DNA from: Bacteroidales bacterium M2 | GTDB taxonomy: Bacteria; Bacteroidota; Bacteroidia; Bacteroidales; Muribaculaceae | DNA length: 16,838 nt | Direction of reading: 5' to 3' | Assembly (NCBI GenBank): GCA_001689415.1 | Contig: LUJM01000062.1 | Location: 1-16,838, forward strand | In this document: positions 7,839-15,212 of the stretch, piece by piece | How the letters are laid out: every line of letters starts with the position of its first letter | Numbering within the stretch: position 1 is the stretch's first letter | Program-made: the position numbers and the translations under genes | The notes under the pieces: model-generated | Databases searched by the model: none | Seen by the model: only the letters and a program-made list of their open reading frames with translations | Told to the model about the DNA's origin: nothing

Positions 7839-10619
7839 TTACAGTTTAATTTTCTTGGTTTCAGTGCCTTGACGACGCAGGTAGATGCCCGGTGCTACGG
7901 TAGCTGGATTGATGCGGCGGCCCTGTAGGTCAAACCACTCAACAGGGTATTGGCTATTGTCGGCATTGACATCTTCGATACCCGATACATTCTCGGTGTC
8001 GATCTTAATGTTATCGAAATGCCAGGGGTACGACAGTGACTTCACGCAAAGCTTGTGAGTACCGGCTTTAAGGCTTACAGACTGATAGTCAGGTTTTTCG
8101 TTATAACGTGTAGCGAACGAGTTGTCACCACCCTGTGCAGGCCAGAAGTAGAGAACCTTCGACGCTGTTCCGTCGGCATTCTTCGTCGAGACCCATTGTG
8201 TTTCATCCGCAAGGATGCGGTTGAACTCGGCACCGTCTTCTGTAAATACCTCGGGAACGGCAGGACGGGCGGGCTGGTTCGAGGGTGTAATCTCCTCACC
8301 GTCGATCGACAGAACCATTGAAGCGGCATACTGCTTGGGCCAGTTGAGTGTGGGATTGCCTTCGATAGTATAGCTGATGCCGGGTGTTGCGCCCTTGCTT
8401 GCTACGCGGCCATAATCGCTCCAAGGCACACTGTGGCCGATATAGATGTTTGCGGTCATATCCTCGGGAACTTCGATAGTATAGTTGTACGAAGAACCCC
8501 AGTTTTCGATAGCCTGCTCGGTAGTAACAGCACGGTCGGCAGTCTCGGGTGTAATAAGTGAGTATACATTCCAGCTCGACGAACCCATGTCGGCGATGTA
8601 ATATCCGTTTGAAGCTGCATCGTTTGCCGAAATCGCTACTTCGGGAGCATCAAGGCGATAGTTTGAGTGTACGCCGGGAGTTGAGGCATAGTTGTCGAGT
8701 GGTGTTGCGTTCTCGTCGGTGAGATAGATTACAAAGCTACCGGGACGGAGTTTATGGGTATAGGTACCGGGGGCAACATTTTCAGTCGTTCCGTCCATAA
8801 GAACTCGCTTGATATTCTTGTCCACTGTCACTGTTGCAGTCTGTTCGTTGTGAATATCAGAGTTTAGAACCATTACAAACATATCGGTATTATTCTGCAG
8901 CATACCTACTGCCATACCGCTGCCATCAGAGCTAACGTTGCTCACACCCTGTGGCAACATTGAGGGGGTAAGACGCAGACAGCCAAGGGGTGTCTCGGGG
9001 TTGGTGTGACCTACCTGCAACATCTGTGCACCAAGGAATACCCATGTGAGAGCCTTCACGTCCTTATTGATATTCTTGGCATAGTAATATGTGGCGCTCT
9101 TATTGCCGTAGTCGTCAATAGGTGCCATATCACCGTTGTCACACGATGTGTAAGGCCAGTACTGAAGACCCTGTGCGCCGTAAAGAAGGGCTGCAAAAGC
9201 CTGCACTCGCATCCATTCCTCGGTAGGGATAGGATATTTGTAAGTGAAGCTGCCCATTACACCGTCGATGCTGTTCCACTTCACACTCTGGCTGGCGCGT
9301 GTAAACGCCCAGAAGCTTGTGTTGTAGGCTTTGGCAAATTTCGATATGATTTCGAGGTTCTGGAAGAAGTTGGGCATCAGCTCTACCTCGCTTTCGTCCT
9401 TGGGGTTGTTGCAGCGTACTGCATAATAGTCGTAGCTGAGCAGACCCATGCAGGTTTCGTTGATATAGCGCTCTACATAGTTATCATAGCTTGTTGCGCC
9501 AATAGCTGCGGGAGGGGTATTGATATGCAGAAGATTGCCGTAAAGAAGGTGGGTGTTGTCAACCGCACGTACTCGGTCGAGTTTTACGCGTACACTGTTG
9601 AAGTGTGTGCAGTGGGGTTCGTCGTAGATGCAGTAACCTGCAAGATTGGGCGAATGCATGTTCTCAGTAACGTAATTGCGAACATCGTCATTATTGTCCA
9701 TACCTGCACGCATCATCAGCTTGAGGTTAGTGTTCTCAAAGAGATAAATCGGATAACCGTTCACCTCGCGGTCGCGGAAAAGGGCAGCCTGGTCTACACC
9801 GGCCCATGCGGTACCCTCGGTGATGTTGAAACCGGCCTCGTACATATCCTGGTATTTTTTCTGCAGCAGCTTGGCCGATGCTTCCCAGTCCCAGCCACCG
9901 TCTGCACCTTCTATCATTGTATATCCGGCCGAAGTAAATGCATAGATAGGGAATTCGCCGGGCACGGGGTTGATATAAGATGCTATCTTCGAGCGGTCGA
10001 GCTGACGCGATGCAAACGAGCTGCCGGTAGTGCTGGCATTGAAATCCTCGGCCTCGATGATATTATTATCCGAAACTTCAAGGGTTACAGGTCGCGGCGA
10101 TACTTCGTCCTCTTCGATGCGGACATTCTTTAACTGAATGGTAGAAGTAGGAACAAGGTCCATAAAGTGAAGCCAGAAGAACTGACCGGCCTGGCCGACC
10201 TTGTAAATCGGGTTTGTACGGGCTGACTTGATGTTTAATCGCACGGTCTGCCATTTGTCGCTTGCTGGCATGGTTACGGAATAGTCCTTTACATAAGTGC
10301 GATCGCCATTCCTACCGGCTTTGTTTACTGTGATGCGGAAATTACCGACAGCCCTGTCGCTCTTGTAATCAAAAGCAACGACTATATAGTCTTTGTGCAA
10401 TTCCTGGGTAAGGGGTTTGCACTGCACCGTCGGACGAGTGTCACCAAAGTCATTCTGGGTAGCTATAAGCGTCCAGACTCTGTCGCCGGCGTTATATTCG
10501 ATTTTGGAAAATCCGGATTTTTCCGGCAGGGTTTCCTCCAGATCCATTGTATATGGCACGGAGGCAAATGCACAGACGACACACATCAGCGCAATCAGCG
10601 AAGCTTGTATTCTCTTCAT
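7839..10619 (-). CDS. Secreted TIM-barrel-like glycoside hydrolase of unassigned family, with C-terminal sorting-like tail
   Basis: 926-aa multidomain protein with a standard signal peptide (about 1-20, cleavage near AFAS/VP). Residues about 20-170 look like a jelly-roll carbohydrate-binding region. Residues about 220-540 look like a (beta/alpha)8 glycosidase. They include NLAGYCIYDEPH (325-336), where Glu334 after a beta-strand is the best acid/base candidate, SYDYYAVRC (395-403), FWAFTRAS (436-443) and VQAFAALLYGAQGLQYWPYTS (472-492), the last typical of clan GH-A-like barrels related to GH42. I cannot name the nucleophile or the CAZy family. A short beta-domain (about 560-640) and a beta-sandwich (about 655-870) follow. 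The last 40 residues (WFDLQGRRI...GIYLRRQG...KKIKL) match the Por-secretion-type tail common in Bacteroidales. It is the first gene of the unit with the GH106 enzyme, so it probably attacks the same glycan. It could instead be a catalytically dead binding protein. Confidence 0.7.
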   Translation of the reverse strand: MKRIQASLIALMCVVCAFASVPYTMDLEETLPEKSGFSKIEYNAGDRVWTLIATQNDFGDTRPTVQCKPLTQELHKDYIVVAFDYKSDRAVGNFRITVNKAGRNGDRTYVKDYSVTMPASDKWQTVRLNIKSARTNPIYKVGQAGQFFWLHFMDLVPTSTIQLKNVRIEEDEVSPRPVTLEVSDNNIIEAEDFNASTTGSSFASRQLDRSKIASYINPVPGEFPIYAFTSAGYTMIEGADGGWDWEASAKLLQKKYQDMYEAGFNITEGTAWAGVDQAALFRDREVNGYPIYLFENTNLKLMMRAGMDNNDDVRNYVTENMHSPNLAGYCIYDEPHCTHFNSVRVKLDRVRAVDNTHLLYGNLLHINTPPAAIGATSYDNYVERYINETCMGLLSYDYYAVRCNNPKDESEVELMPNFFQNLEIISKFAKAYNTSFWAFTRASQSVKWNSIDGVMGSFTYKYPIPTEEWMRVQAFAALLYGAQGLQYWPYTSCDNGDMAPIDDYGNKSATYYYAKNINKDVKALTWVFLGAQMLQVGHTNPETPLGCLRLTPSMLPQGVSNVSSDGSGMAVGMLQNNTDMFVMVLNSDIHNEQTATVTVDKNIKRVLMDGTTENVAPGTYTHKLRPGSFVIYLTDENATPLDNYASTPGVHSNYRLDAPEVAISANDAASNGYYIADMGSSSWNVYSLITPETADRAVTTEQAIENWGSSYNYTIEVPEDMTANIYIGHSVPWSDYGRVASKGATPGISYTIEGNPTLNWPKQYAASMVLSIDGEEITPSNQPARPAVPEVFTEDGAEFNRILADETQWVSTKNADGTASKVLYFWPAQGGDNSFATRYNEKPDYQSVSLKAGTHKLCVKSLSYPWHFDNIKIDTENVSGIEDVNADNSQYPVEWFDLQGRRINPATVAPGIYLRRQGTETKKIKL

Positions 10620-10646
10620 GTCATGGTATGGTTTAGATTTTTGCTG

Positions 10647-10654
10647 TAAAGGTA
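10647..10654 (-). promoter_or_regulatory. Candidate -7 box for the minus-strand glycosidase unit
   Basis: Read on the minus strand this is TACCTTTA, one base from the Bacteroidota consensus TAnnTTTG. Transcription would start near 10640, giving a leader of about 20 bases before the start codon at 10619. No good -33 element is seen. Confidence 0.4.
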
Positions 10655-10793
10655 ATACTTTAATACGTCACACATTTTTTGATATGTCCCATTTTTTATC
10701 ACATACGCGCAACACTGCATCCGTACAGCCGATTATAAACAGATGACACAATTTTTGACACATGCGCAAAAATATGGATTCACAATAAATTTC

Positions 10794-10801
10794 TAAATTT
10801 G
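10794..10801 (+). promoter_or_regulatory. -7 box of the GH28-like/esterase/MBL/SGNH operon
   Basis: TAAATTTG matches TAnnTTTG exactly. It lies 19 bases before the ATG at 10821, so the leader would be roughly 13 bases. The -33 region is poor, as expected for a promoter that needs an activator. The TGACACA repeats lie 32-50 bases upstream of the box, a suitable place for an activator. Confidence 0.55.
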
Positions 10802-10820
10802 TGCATACCTTAAAAACCAC

Positions 10821-13478
10821 ATGAACCAATCAATCTCACACATCGCATTTGCCTTGGCCGTAATGGCGGCATCGGCGAATTATGTCTTTGCCGATGGGGT
10901 AGATATTTCAAACCGCTGTTCGCTTACCGATACCAAAGCTATATGCTCTTGGGCCTGCGGCGGATTCGAACCGGTATTTCCGGCCGGTGAAGCCGCTGAG
11001 AAATGGAGGACGTTCGAACAGGATTTAGACACTCCTGTCGACCTCAGCCTGACTCCGGTCATTGCATACAATCTGTTAGTCCCGGCAGGCCCGGGGCGTG
11101 ATTTCGACACGCGCCTAACCTTAGTATCATCGACCGGCGAAAGATTTAGTGCTACAGCCCATATCATACCTACCCTCTGGCAGGGTGTTTGTTTCGATAT
11201 GCACTCTTGTACGTTCCTCAACGATATCGCTTCAATCGAGATTGCTATTCGAAACCTTAGCGACAAACCGTGGGATAAAGCCCGATTCAGCGTCGACAAA
11301 GTAGTGGCCGGAAAACCGCTCGATCTCGACTTCGAGGTGTATGGATCGGCTGAGCGCTTCCATACCGAAGGTAAGGCCGCCGTAAGCGGGGTGAATGGTT
11401 GCGCAAGAATCGACTTCGACAAGGGCGACAAGGTGAGAATCGAAACTGCAGGTAGCCGCAACCGCATCTATAATCCCGAGTTGACAAAACGCAATACTGT
11501 GGCGGTGACAATGACGAATCTCAGCAATGCCGACAGCCTGCGACTCTATATCTATACTGACAGAGGCACAACTGTCTCAAAAGCCATGCCAATGCCGAAA
11601 ACCGCAGAGCAAGTGCTTTTCAACTTCAGCGATATTGCTGATGCTTCAGGCCGAATTGAGGCTATCACTCTCGAACCAACAGGCGGCAAAGGCTCTATCA
11701 TCATCGACAGGATATCTTTCGAAAACGAATCTCCGATATGCACATATGCCGGTCGGGTGAGTTCATGTACAGCAACAAAAGATTTTGTCACAGTCTGCGG
11801 CGAGGTCGACAGTAAATTCCTCGGCAATGATGCGACCATAGAAATCAGGCATTACCCATTCTGGCAGACCGCTACGCCATTCGACAGTCTCGAACTTCTG
11901 TCGCGAATACCTGCAGGGCGTGAATTCAAAACTTCGGACATTCCGAACCGCCGACTCGACGGGCGCATGTCGCACCTGAGCAGCCGCTTTATCGCGGCCC
12001 TACGCACTAACGACGGCAGCTTAATACCCTTGGACGAGCCGTTCTTTATCAGCAACTGGCGCGATTTTATCACAAATCCATACTCGTTTGAGACAAGCGA
12101 TGCCGAGTTTCGCGTACAAGACTACGGAGCTGTAGGCGACGGAGTTACCAACGACAACGCCGCTATTCAACGGGCTATAGATGCGGCCTCTGCCGCAGGC
12201 GGGGGCAAGGTCATTCTCGGCGGAGGTCGCACATATATCGCTACAAACCTTGAACTACGCCGTGGTGTCAACCTCGTGATTGAAACCGGCGCTGTTTTGC
12301 GGCAATCCCCCTTATTCGCGCATTACACCGAATATCCACCCGAATACGGCCACGACAATGTGATACCGGATATTCCATGGACCCACTGCATGTATACCAA
12401 CCGCCCTCTTATCCTGGCCAAGGATACCGACCATGTAAAAATTACCGGCGGCGGTAAAATAAGAATGGACGATGTATACAGCGAAAACCCGCTTTGGAAT
12501 CACTACGCCCGGGTATGCAGCGACCGCATACATATAGTGCCTATCGCTGTTTGCAATACCCGCAACGTAGAGATTTCAGATATCGATATTGTGCGATGCA
12601 ACAATTATCACACCATATTCTACCGCGCCGACAGTGTGTTTATCGGCAACCTTAAAATGTACGAGGTAGCTTGTCTGAGCGGCGACGGCCTGAGTTTCGG
12701 CAACGCCGTGACAAATGTCCGCGTAGGACGGTGCGTATTCGAATCCAACGACGACGGCATCGTACTGTGCAGCAGCTATAAAGACCCTCGTGGCGGTGTT
12801 TGGCGACAGAGGGTCGACTCTATCGATTCATCGGTACGCCACATCGAGGTTCTCGGCAGCTATATCGACTCGTCGCGTGGCGGAGCAGGCAAGGCTATAG
12901 CTCTGATTCCGTGGGGCTCGACCAACCCTCGTCAGGACTACAATGAAATCGACAATATCGAGGTTCGCGACTGCGTTCTTCGCGGAGGGCATTCGGTAGG
13001 CTCGTGGTCCGACAATCCTTTCGACGGCAAACCATTCGACAACACTGAGCGCGACGACTACGCACCGGTCAAGAATCTCAGAATACTCGGCAACGAATAC
13101 CTCTCGGCGCTGGACCTCAACGGCGTTGTCCCCACCACCCTTATTACCGACTGCGGCCTCAAAGGCAGCAATACATTCAAAAACAGCGACTTCAACGACC
13201 GTATGGCATATTGGAGTGCCAATGGTTCTGTTTCGGCGGCTCAGCAAGGCTCCATAGGGCTTATCGACGCATGGCTTTATCAAGGCTTACACCTCGAGCC
13301 GGGCGAATACACCATCTCGTGGCAAGGTTCGGGTAAAGTAAAACCCTACGTAGCAGATATAAACGGTAAACGTATCAAGGTCAGTCGTGACGGACGATTC
13401 TCGCTTAAATCTCCGGCCACCGTCCTCGTCGGGGTGAAGGGTAAAAATGCTATAATAAACTCAATCGAAATCAAATAA
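10821..13478 (+). CDS. GH28/pectate-lyase-superfamily right-handed beta-helix protein with N- and C-terminal beta-sandwich regions
   Basis: 885-aa secreted protein, signal peptide about 1-24 (ends VFADG). Residues about 30-165 and 165-300 look like two beta-rich carbohydrate-binding-type regions, followed by a linker domain (about 305-415). The beta-helix begins at FRVQDYGAVGDGVTNDNAAI (430-449) and AGGGKVILGGGRTYI (459-473), the classic Pectate_lyase_3/GH28 entry, and runs to about 780. Acidic motifs at GH28-like positions are SGDGLSF (620-626, Asp622) and SNDDGIVL (642-649, Asp644/Asp645). The canonical GHG and RIK motifs are not recognisable: the expected GHG region reads GGAGKAIAL, and an insert KDPRGGVWR follows the Asp pair. 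A short beta-domain (about 790-885) ends it. The protein is about twice the usual GH28 length. Galacturonidase activity is the best guess; a lyase or an inactive binding protein is possible. First gene of a four-gene operon. Confidence 0.8.
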   Translation: MNQSISHIAFALAVMAASANYVFADGVDISNRCSLTDTKAICSWACGGFEPVFPAGEAAEKWRTFEQDLDTPVDLSLTPVIAYNLLVPAGPGRDFDTRLTLVSSTGERFSATAHIIPTLWQGVCFDMHSCTFLNDIASIEIAIRNLSDKPWDKARFSVDKVVAGKPLDLDFEVYGSAERFHTEGKAAVSGVNGCARIDFDKGDKVRIETAGSRNRIYNPELTKRNTVAVTMTNLSNADSLRLYIYTDRGTTVSKAMPMPKTAEQVLFNFSDIADASGRIEAITLEPTGGKGSIIIDRISFENESPICTYAGRVSSCTATKDFVTVCGEVDSKFLGNDATIEIRHYPFWQTATPFDSLELLSRIPAGREFKTSDIPNRRLDGRMSHLSSRFIAALRTNDGSLIPLDEPFFISNWRDFITNPYSFETSDAEFRVQDYGAVGDGVTNDNAAIQRAIDAASAAGGGKVILGGGRTYIATNLELRRGVNLVIETGAVLRQSPLFAHYTEYPPEYGHDNVIPDIPWTHCMYTNRPLILAKDTDHVKITGGGKIRMDDVYSENPLWNHYARVCSDRIHIVPIAVCNTRNVEISDIDIVRCNNYHTIFYRADSVFIGNLKMYEVACLSGDGLSFGNAVTNVRVGRCVFESNDDGIVLCSSYKDPRGGVWRQRVDSIDSSVRHIEVLGSYIDSSRGGAGKAIALIPWGSTNPRQDYNEIDNIEVRDCVLRGGHSVGSWSDNPFDGKPFDNTERDDYAPVKNLRILGNEYLSALDLNGVVPTTLITDCGLKGSNTFKNSDFNDRMAYWSANGSVSAAQQGSIGLIDAWLYQGLHLEPGEYTISWQGSGKVKPYVADINGKRIKVSRDGRFSLKSPATVLVGVKGKNAIINSIEIK

Positions 13479-13495
13479 CAATAAATAAATCTTTC

Positions 13496-14293
13496 ATGAA
13501 AATCTTACGTTATCTAATGGCAGTTGTTGCACTTGCATTCGCAAGCAACCTGTCAGCGCAGTGGACACCCACAAAAAAAGTATTTGACGTTGCAACACCC
13601 AAAATGAAGGTGTTCCTACCCAAAGATGACCTCAACACCGGCCGTGCTGTCGTTGCATGCCCAGGCGGTTCGTACCTCGGCCATGCCATCGGACACGAAG
13701 GCTGGGACTGGGCTCCATTCTTCAACAAACAGGGTATCGCACTTATCGTGCTTGAATACACTCTCCCGGCAGGCGACCGCACCAAACCTATCGCCGATGC
13801 CGAGGCGGCTATCAAAATGGTTCGCGACAGCGCCGAAGTATGGCACATCAATCCTGCCGAAGTAGGCATTATGGGTTCGTCGGCCGGCGGACACCTTGCT
13901 TCTACAATCGCTACTCACAGCACAGCTCCCGAAGTACGCCCCGACTTCCAGATTCTTTTCTACCCCGTTATCTCAATGGACCCTGCGCGTGGCCACCAGC
14001 TCACTCACGAAAATTTCCTCGGCAAAAACCCGTCGAAAGAGCTCATCGATAAGTATTCTAACGAAAAACAGGTTACTCCGCAGACTCCCCGCGCTATCAT
14101 CCTCACATCCGACGACGACGGCGTAAACCCTGCCACAAACTCTGCCCCTTATTACATCGCACTCCGCCAGGCAGGCGTGCCCGCCTGTCTCCACGTATAT
14201 CCTACAGGCGAACACGGCTGGGGATGCCTGCAGTCTTTCCAGCACCACACTCAGATGCAGGACGATCTCTCGGCTTGGCTTAGAACTTTCTGA
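13496..14293 (+). CDS. Secreted alpha/beta-hydrolase esterase (acetyl-xylan-esterase-like, BD-FAE type)
   Basis: 265-aa serine esterase, expected to remove acetyl or other acyl groups from a plant glycan in the periplasm or outside the cell. Signal peptide about 1-21 (ASNLSAQ). A PGGSY segment (56-60) near the first strands fits the oxyanion-hole loop. The nucleophile motif is GIMGSSAGGH with Ser129, the acid is probably Asp207 or Asp208 in TSDDDGVNP, and the base is His240 in PTGEHGWG, so the triad is complete. It starts 17 bases after the beta-helix gene, with an A-rich leader and no strong Shine-Dalgarno site, typical of the phylum. The same operon holds a second esterase of a different fold, so the two may act on different acyl positions. 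Substrate assignment to pectin is by context only; xylan or feruloyl esters are alternatives. Confidence 0.85.
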   Translation: MKILRYLMAVVALAFASNLSAQWTPTKKVFDVATPKMKVFLPKDDLNTGRAVVACPGGSYLGHAIGHEGWDWAPFFNKQGIALIVLEYTLPAGDRTKPIADAEAAIKMVRDSAEVWHINPAEVGIMGSSAGGHLASTIATHSTAPEVRPDFQILFYPVISMDPARGHQLTHENFLGKNPSKELIDKYSNEKQVTPQTPRAIILTSDDDGVNPATNSAPYYIALRQAGVPACLHVYPTGEHGWGCLQSFQHHTQMQDDLSAWLRTF

Positions 14294-14314
14294 TAACCTT
14301 ATATCTAAAACAAT

Positions 14315-15211
14315 ATGTTTAAGAAAATATTACTGATTATCGCGCTGCTCTTCTGCACCGGCAACATGGTGTATGCAAAACCCAACAAGAGCAAAGGTAA
14401 ATCTACATTTACAATGTGGCAGATTCCTGCCCTACTCGGTACAAACATCGGTAACTCTTACGTTTTCCGCACCGCCAACGGCAAGGTGATAGTATTCGAC
14501 GGCGGCAGACCCGACGAGAGCCTCTTCCTACGCGGCTTCATCGGTGCGCTCGGCAATGAAGTTGAAGCATGGTTTATTTCGCACCCCCACGACGACCATA
14601 TGGGTGCGCTTTGGGAGATTCTCAAAGACCGCAAGGGTATGAAGATCAACCATATCTATCACTCTCGCTTCTCGCCCGAACTGATAGCGCTCGAAAAACC
14701 ATACGACAAGTATGCAATCGATTTCTATGCAGCTCTCGATACCTGCAGCATACCCGTTACCGACCTTCGCGAACCGGGACTCCAAGGTAATATCGACGGC
14801 TTCAACTTCAAGATTCTCGGTGTTACCAACGAGGAATTTCACAATAATCCCTACAACAACTCTTCAATGGTAATCAAGGTATGGGACGACAAAAAGGATA
14901 TGCTCTTCCTCGGCGACTGTGGCGCTGAAGCTGGCAACAAACACCTCAACGGCCCCTACCGCAAAGACCTTGACAGCGAATACGTTCAGCTTGCACACCA
15001 CGGTCAGAACGGCTGTACCGAGGAGTTCTACAAAACTATCAAGTTCAGGGTAGCCCTTTGGCCCACAGCATATTGGATCTGGACAAACGACTTCGGTGGT
15101 GGCCCCGGCACCGGTACCCTGACTACTGCCGAAACTCGCCGCTGGATGGACGAAATCGGCATCAAAGAGCATCATGTTTACTGCCTCGAAGGCATTTACC
15201 GGCTTGACTGA
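14315..15211 (+). CDS. Secreted metallo-beta-lactamase-fold hydrolase of unknown substrate
   Basis: 298-aa protein with a clear signal peptide (about 1-21, VYAKP). The metal motif HxHxDH is intact as HPHDDH (His90, His92, Asp94, His95). Other fold landmarks are FDGGRPDE (61-68), NNSSMVIKVW (181-190), LFLGDCGAE (197-205, bridging Asp201) and LAHHGQNG (226-233, His228/His229), an arrangement like that of the ComEC/Rec2 MBL group. It should be a di-metal hydrolase. The family includes lactonases, phosphodiesterases, thioesterases and nucleases, and nothing here decides among them. It lies 21 bases after the esterase and 1 base before the SGNH esterase, so it is co-expressed with glycan-degrading enzymes and exported. 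This suggests a carbohydrate-linked ester, lactone or phosphodiester as substrate, which is inference. It has no membrane helices like full ComEC. Confidence 0.85.
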   Translation: MFKKILLIIALLFCTGNMVYAKPNKSKGKSTFTMWQIPALLGTNIGNSYVFRTANGKVIVFDGGRPDESLFLRGFIGALGNEVEAWFISHPHDDHMGALWEILKDRKGMKINHIYHSRFSPELIALEKPYDKYAIDFYAALDTCSIPVTDLREPGLQGNIDGFNFKILGVTNEEFHNNPYNNSSMVIKVWDDKKDMLFLGDCGAEAGNKHLNGPYRKDLDSEYVQLAHHGQNGCTEEFYKTIKFRVALWPTAYWIWTNDFGGGPGTGTLTTAETRRWMDEIGIKEHHVYCLEGIYRLD

Positions 15212-15212
15212 C

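Larger units (their letters stand above)
10620..10820. promoter_or_regulatory. Divergent promoter/operator region between the two enzyme operons
   Basis: The 201 bases between oppositely oriented start codons hold two candidate -7 boxes, described separately, and repeated AT-rich motifs. Runs of ATTTTTT start at 10674 and 10691, with a related ATTTTTG at 10751. The last two are each followed by an ACACAT/TCACAT segment and then GCGCAA (10707-10712 and 10764-10769). TGACACA occurs twice as a direct repeat 12 bases apart (10744-10750 and 10756-10762). These are plausible sites for an AraC-type output domain such as that of the HTCS at 67-4158, which would co-induce both operons. The operator role is inferred. 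Confidence 0.5.

Noticed and set aside
9006..10133. A 375-codon open frame on the plus strand inside the barrel-glycosidase gene
   Set aside because: It is wholly antisense to a gene with a signal peptide, domain structure and sorting tail. Its product is rich in Cys, His and Val with no recognisable domain, which is what the complement of this codon usage gives.
15174..15212. Upstream ATG giving the SGNH esterase 13 extra residues and an overlap with the MBL gene
   Set aside because: The extension is not signal-like and would bury the hydrophobic signal sequence; the ATG at 15213, one base after the MBL stop, gives a normal signal peptide.
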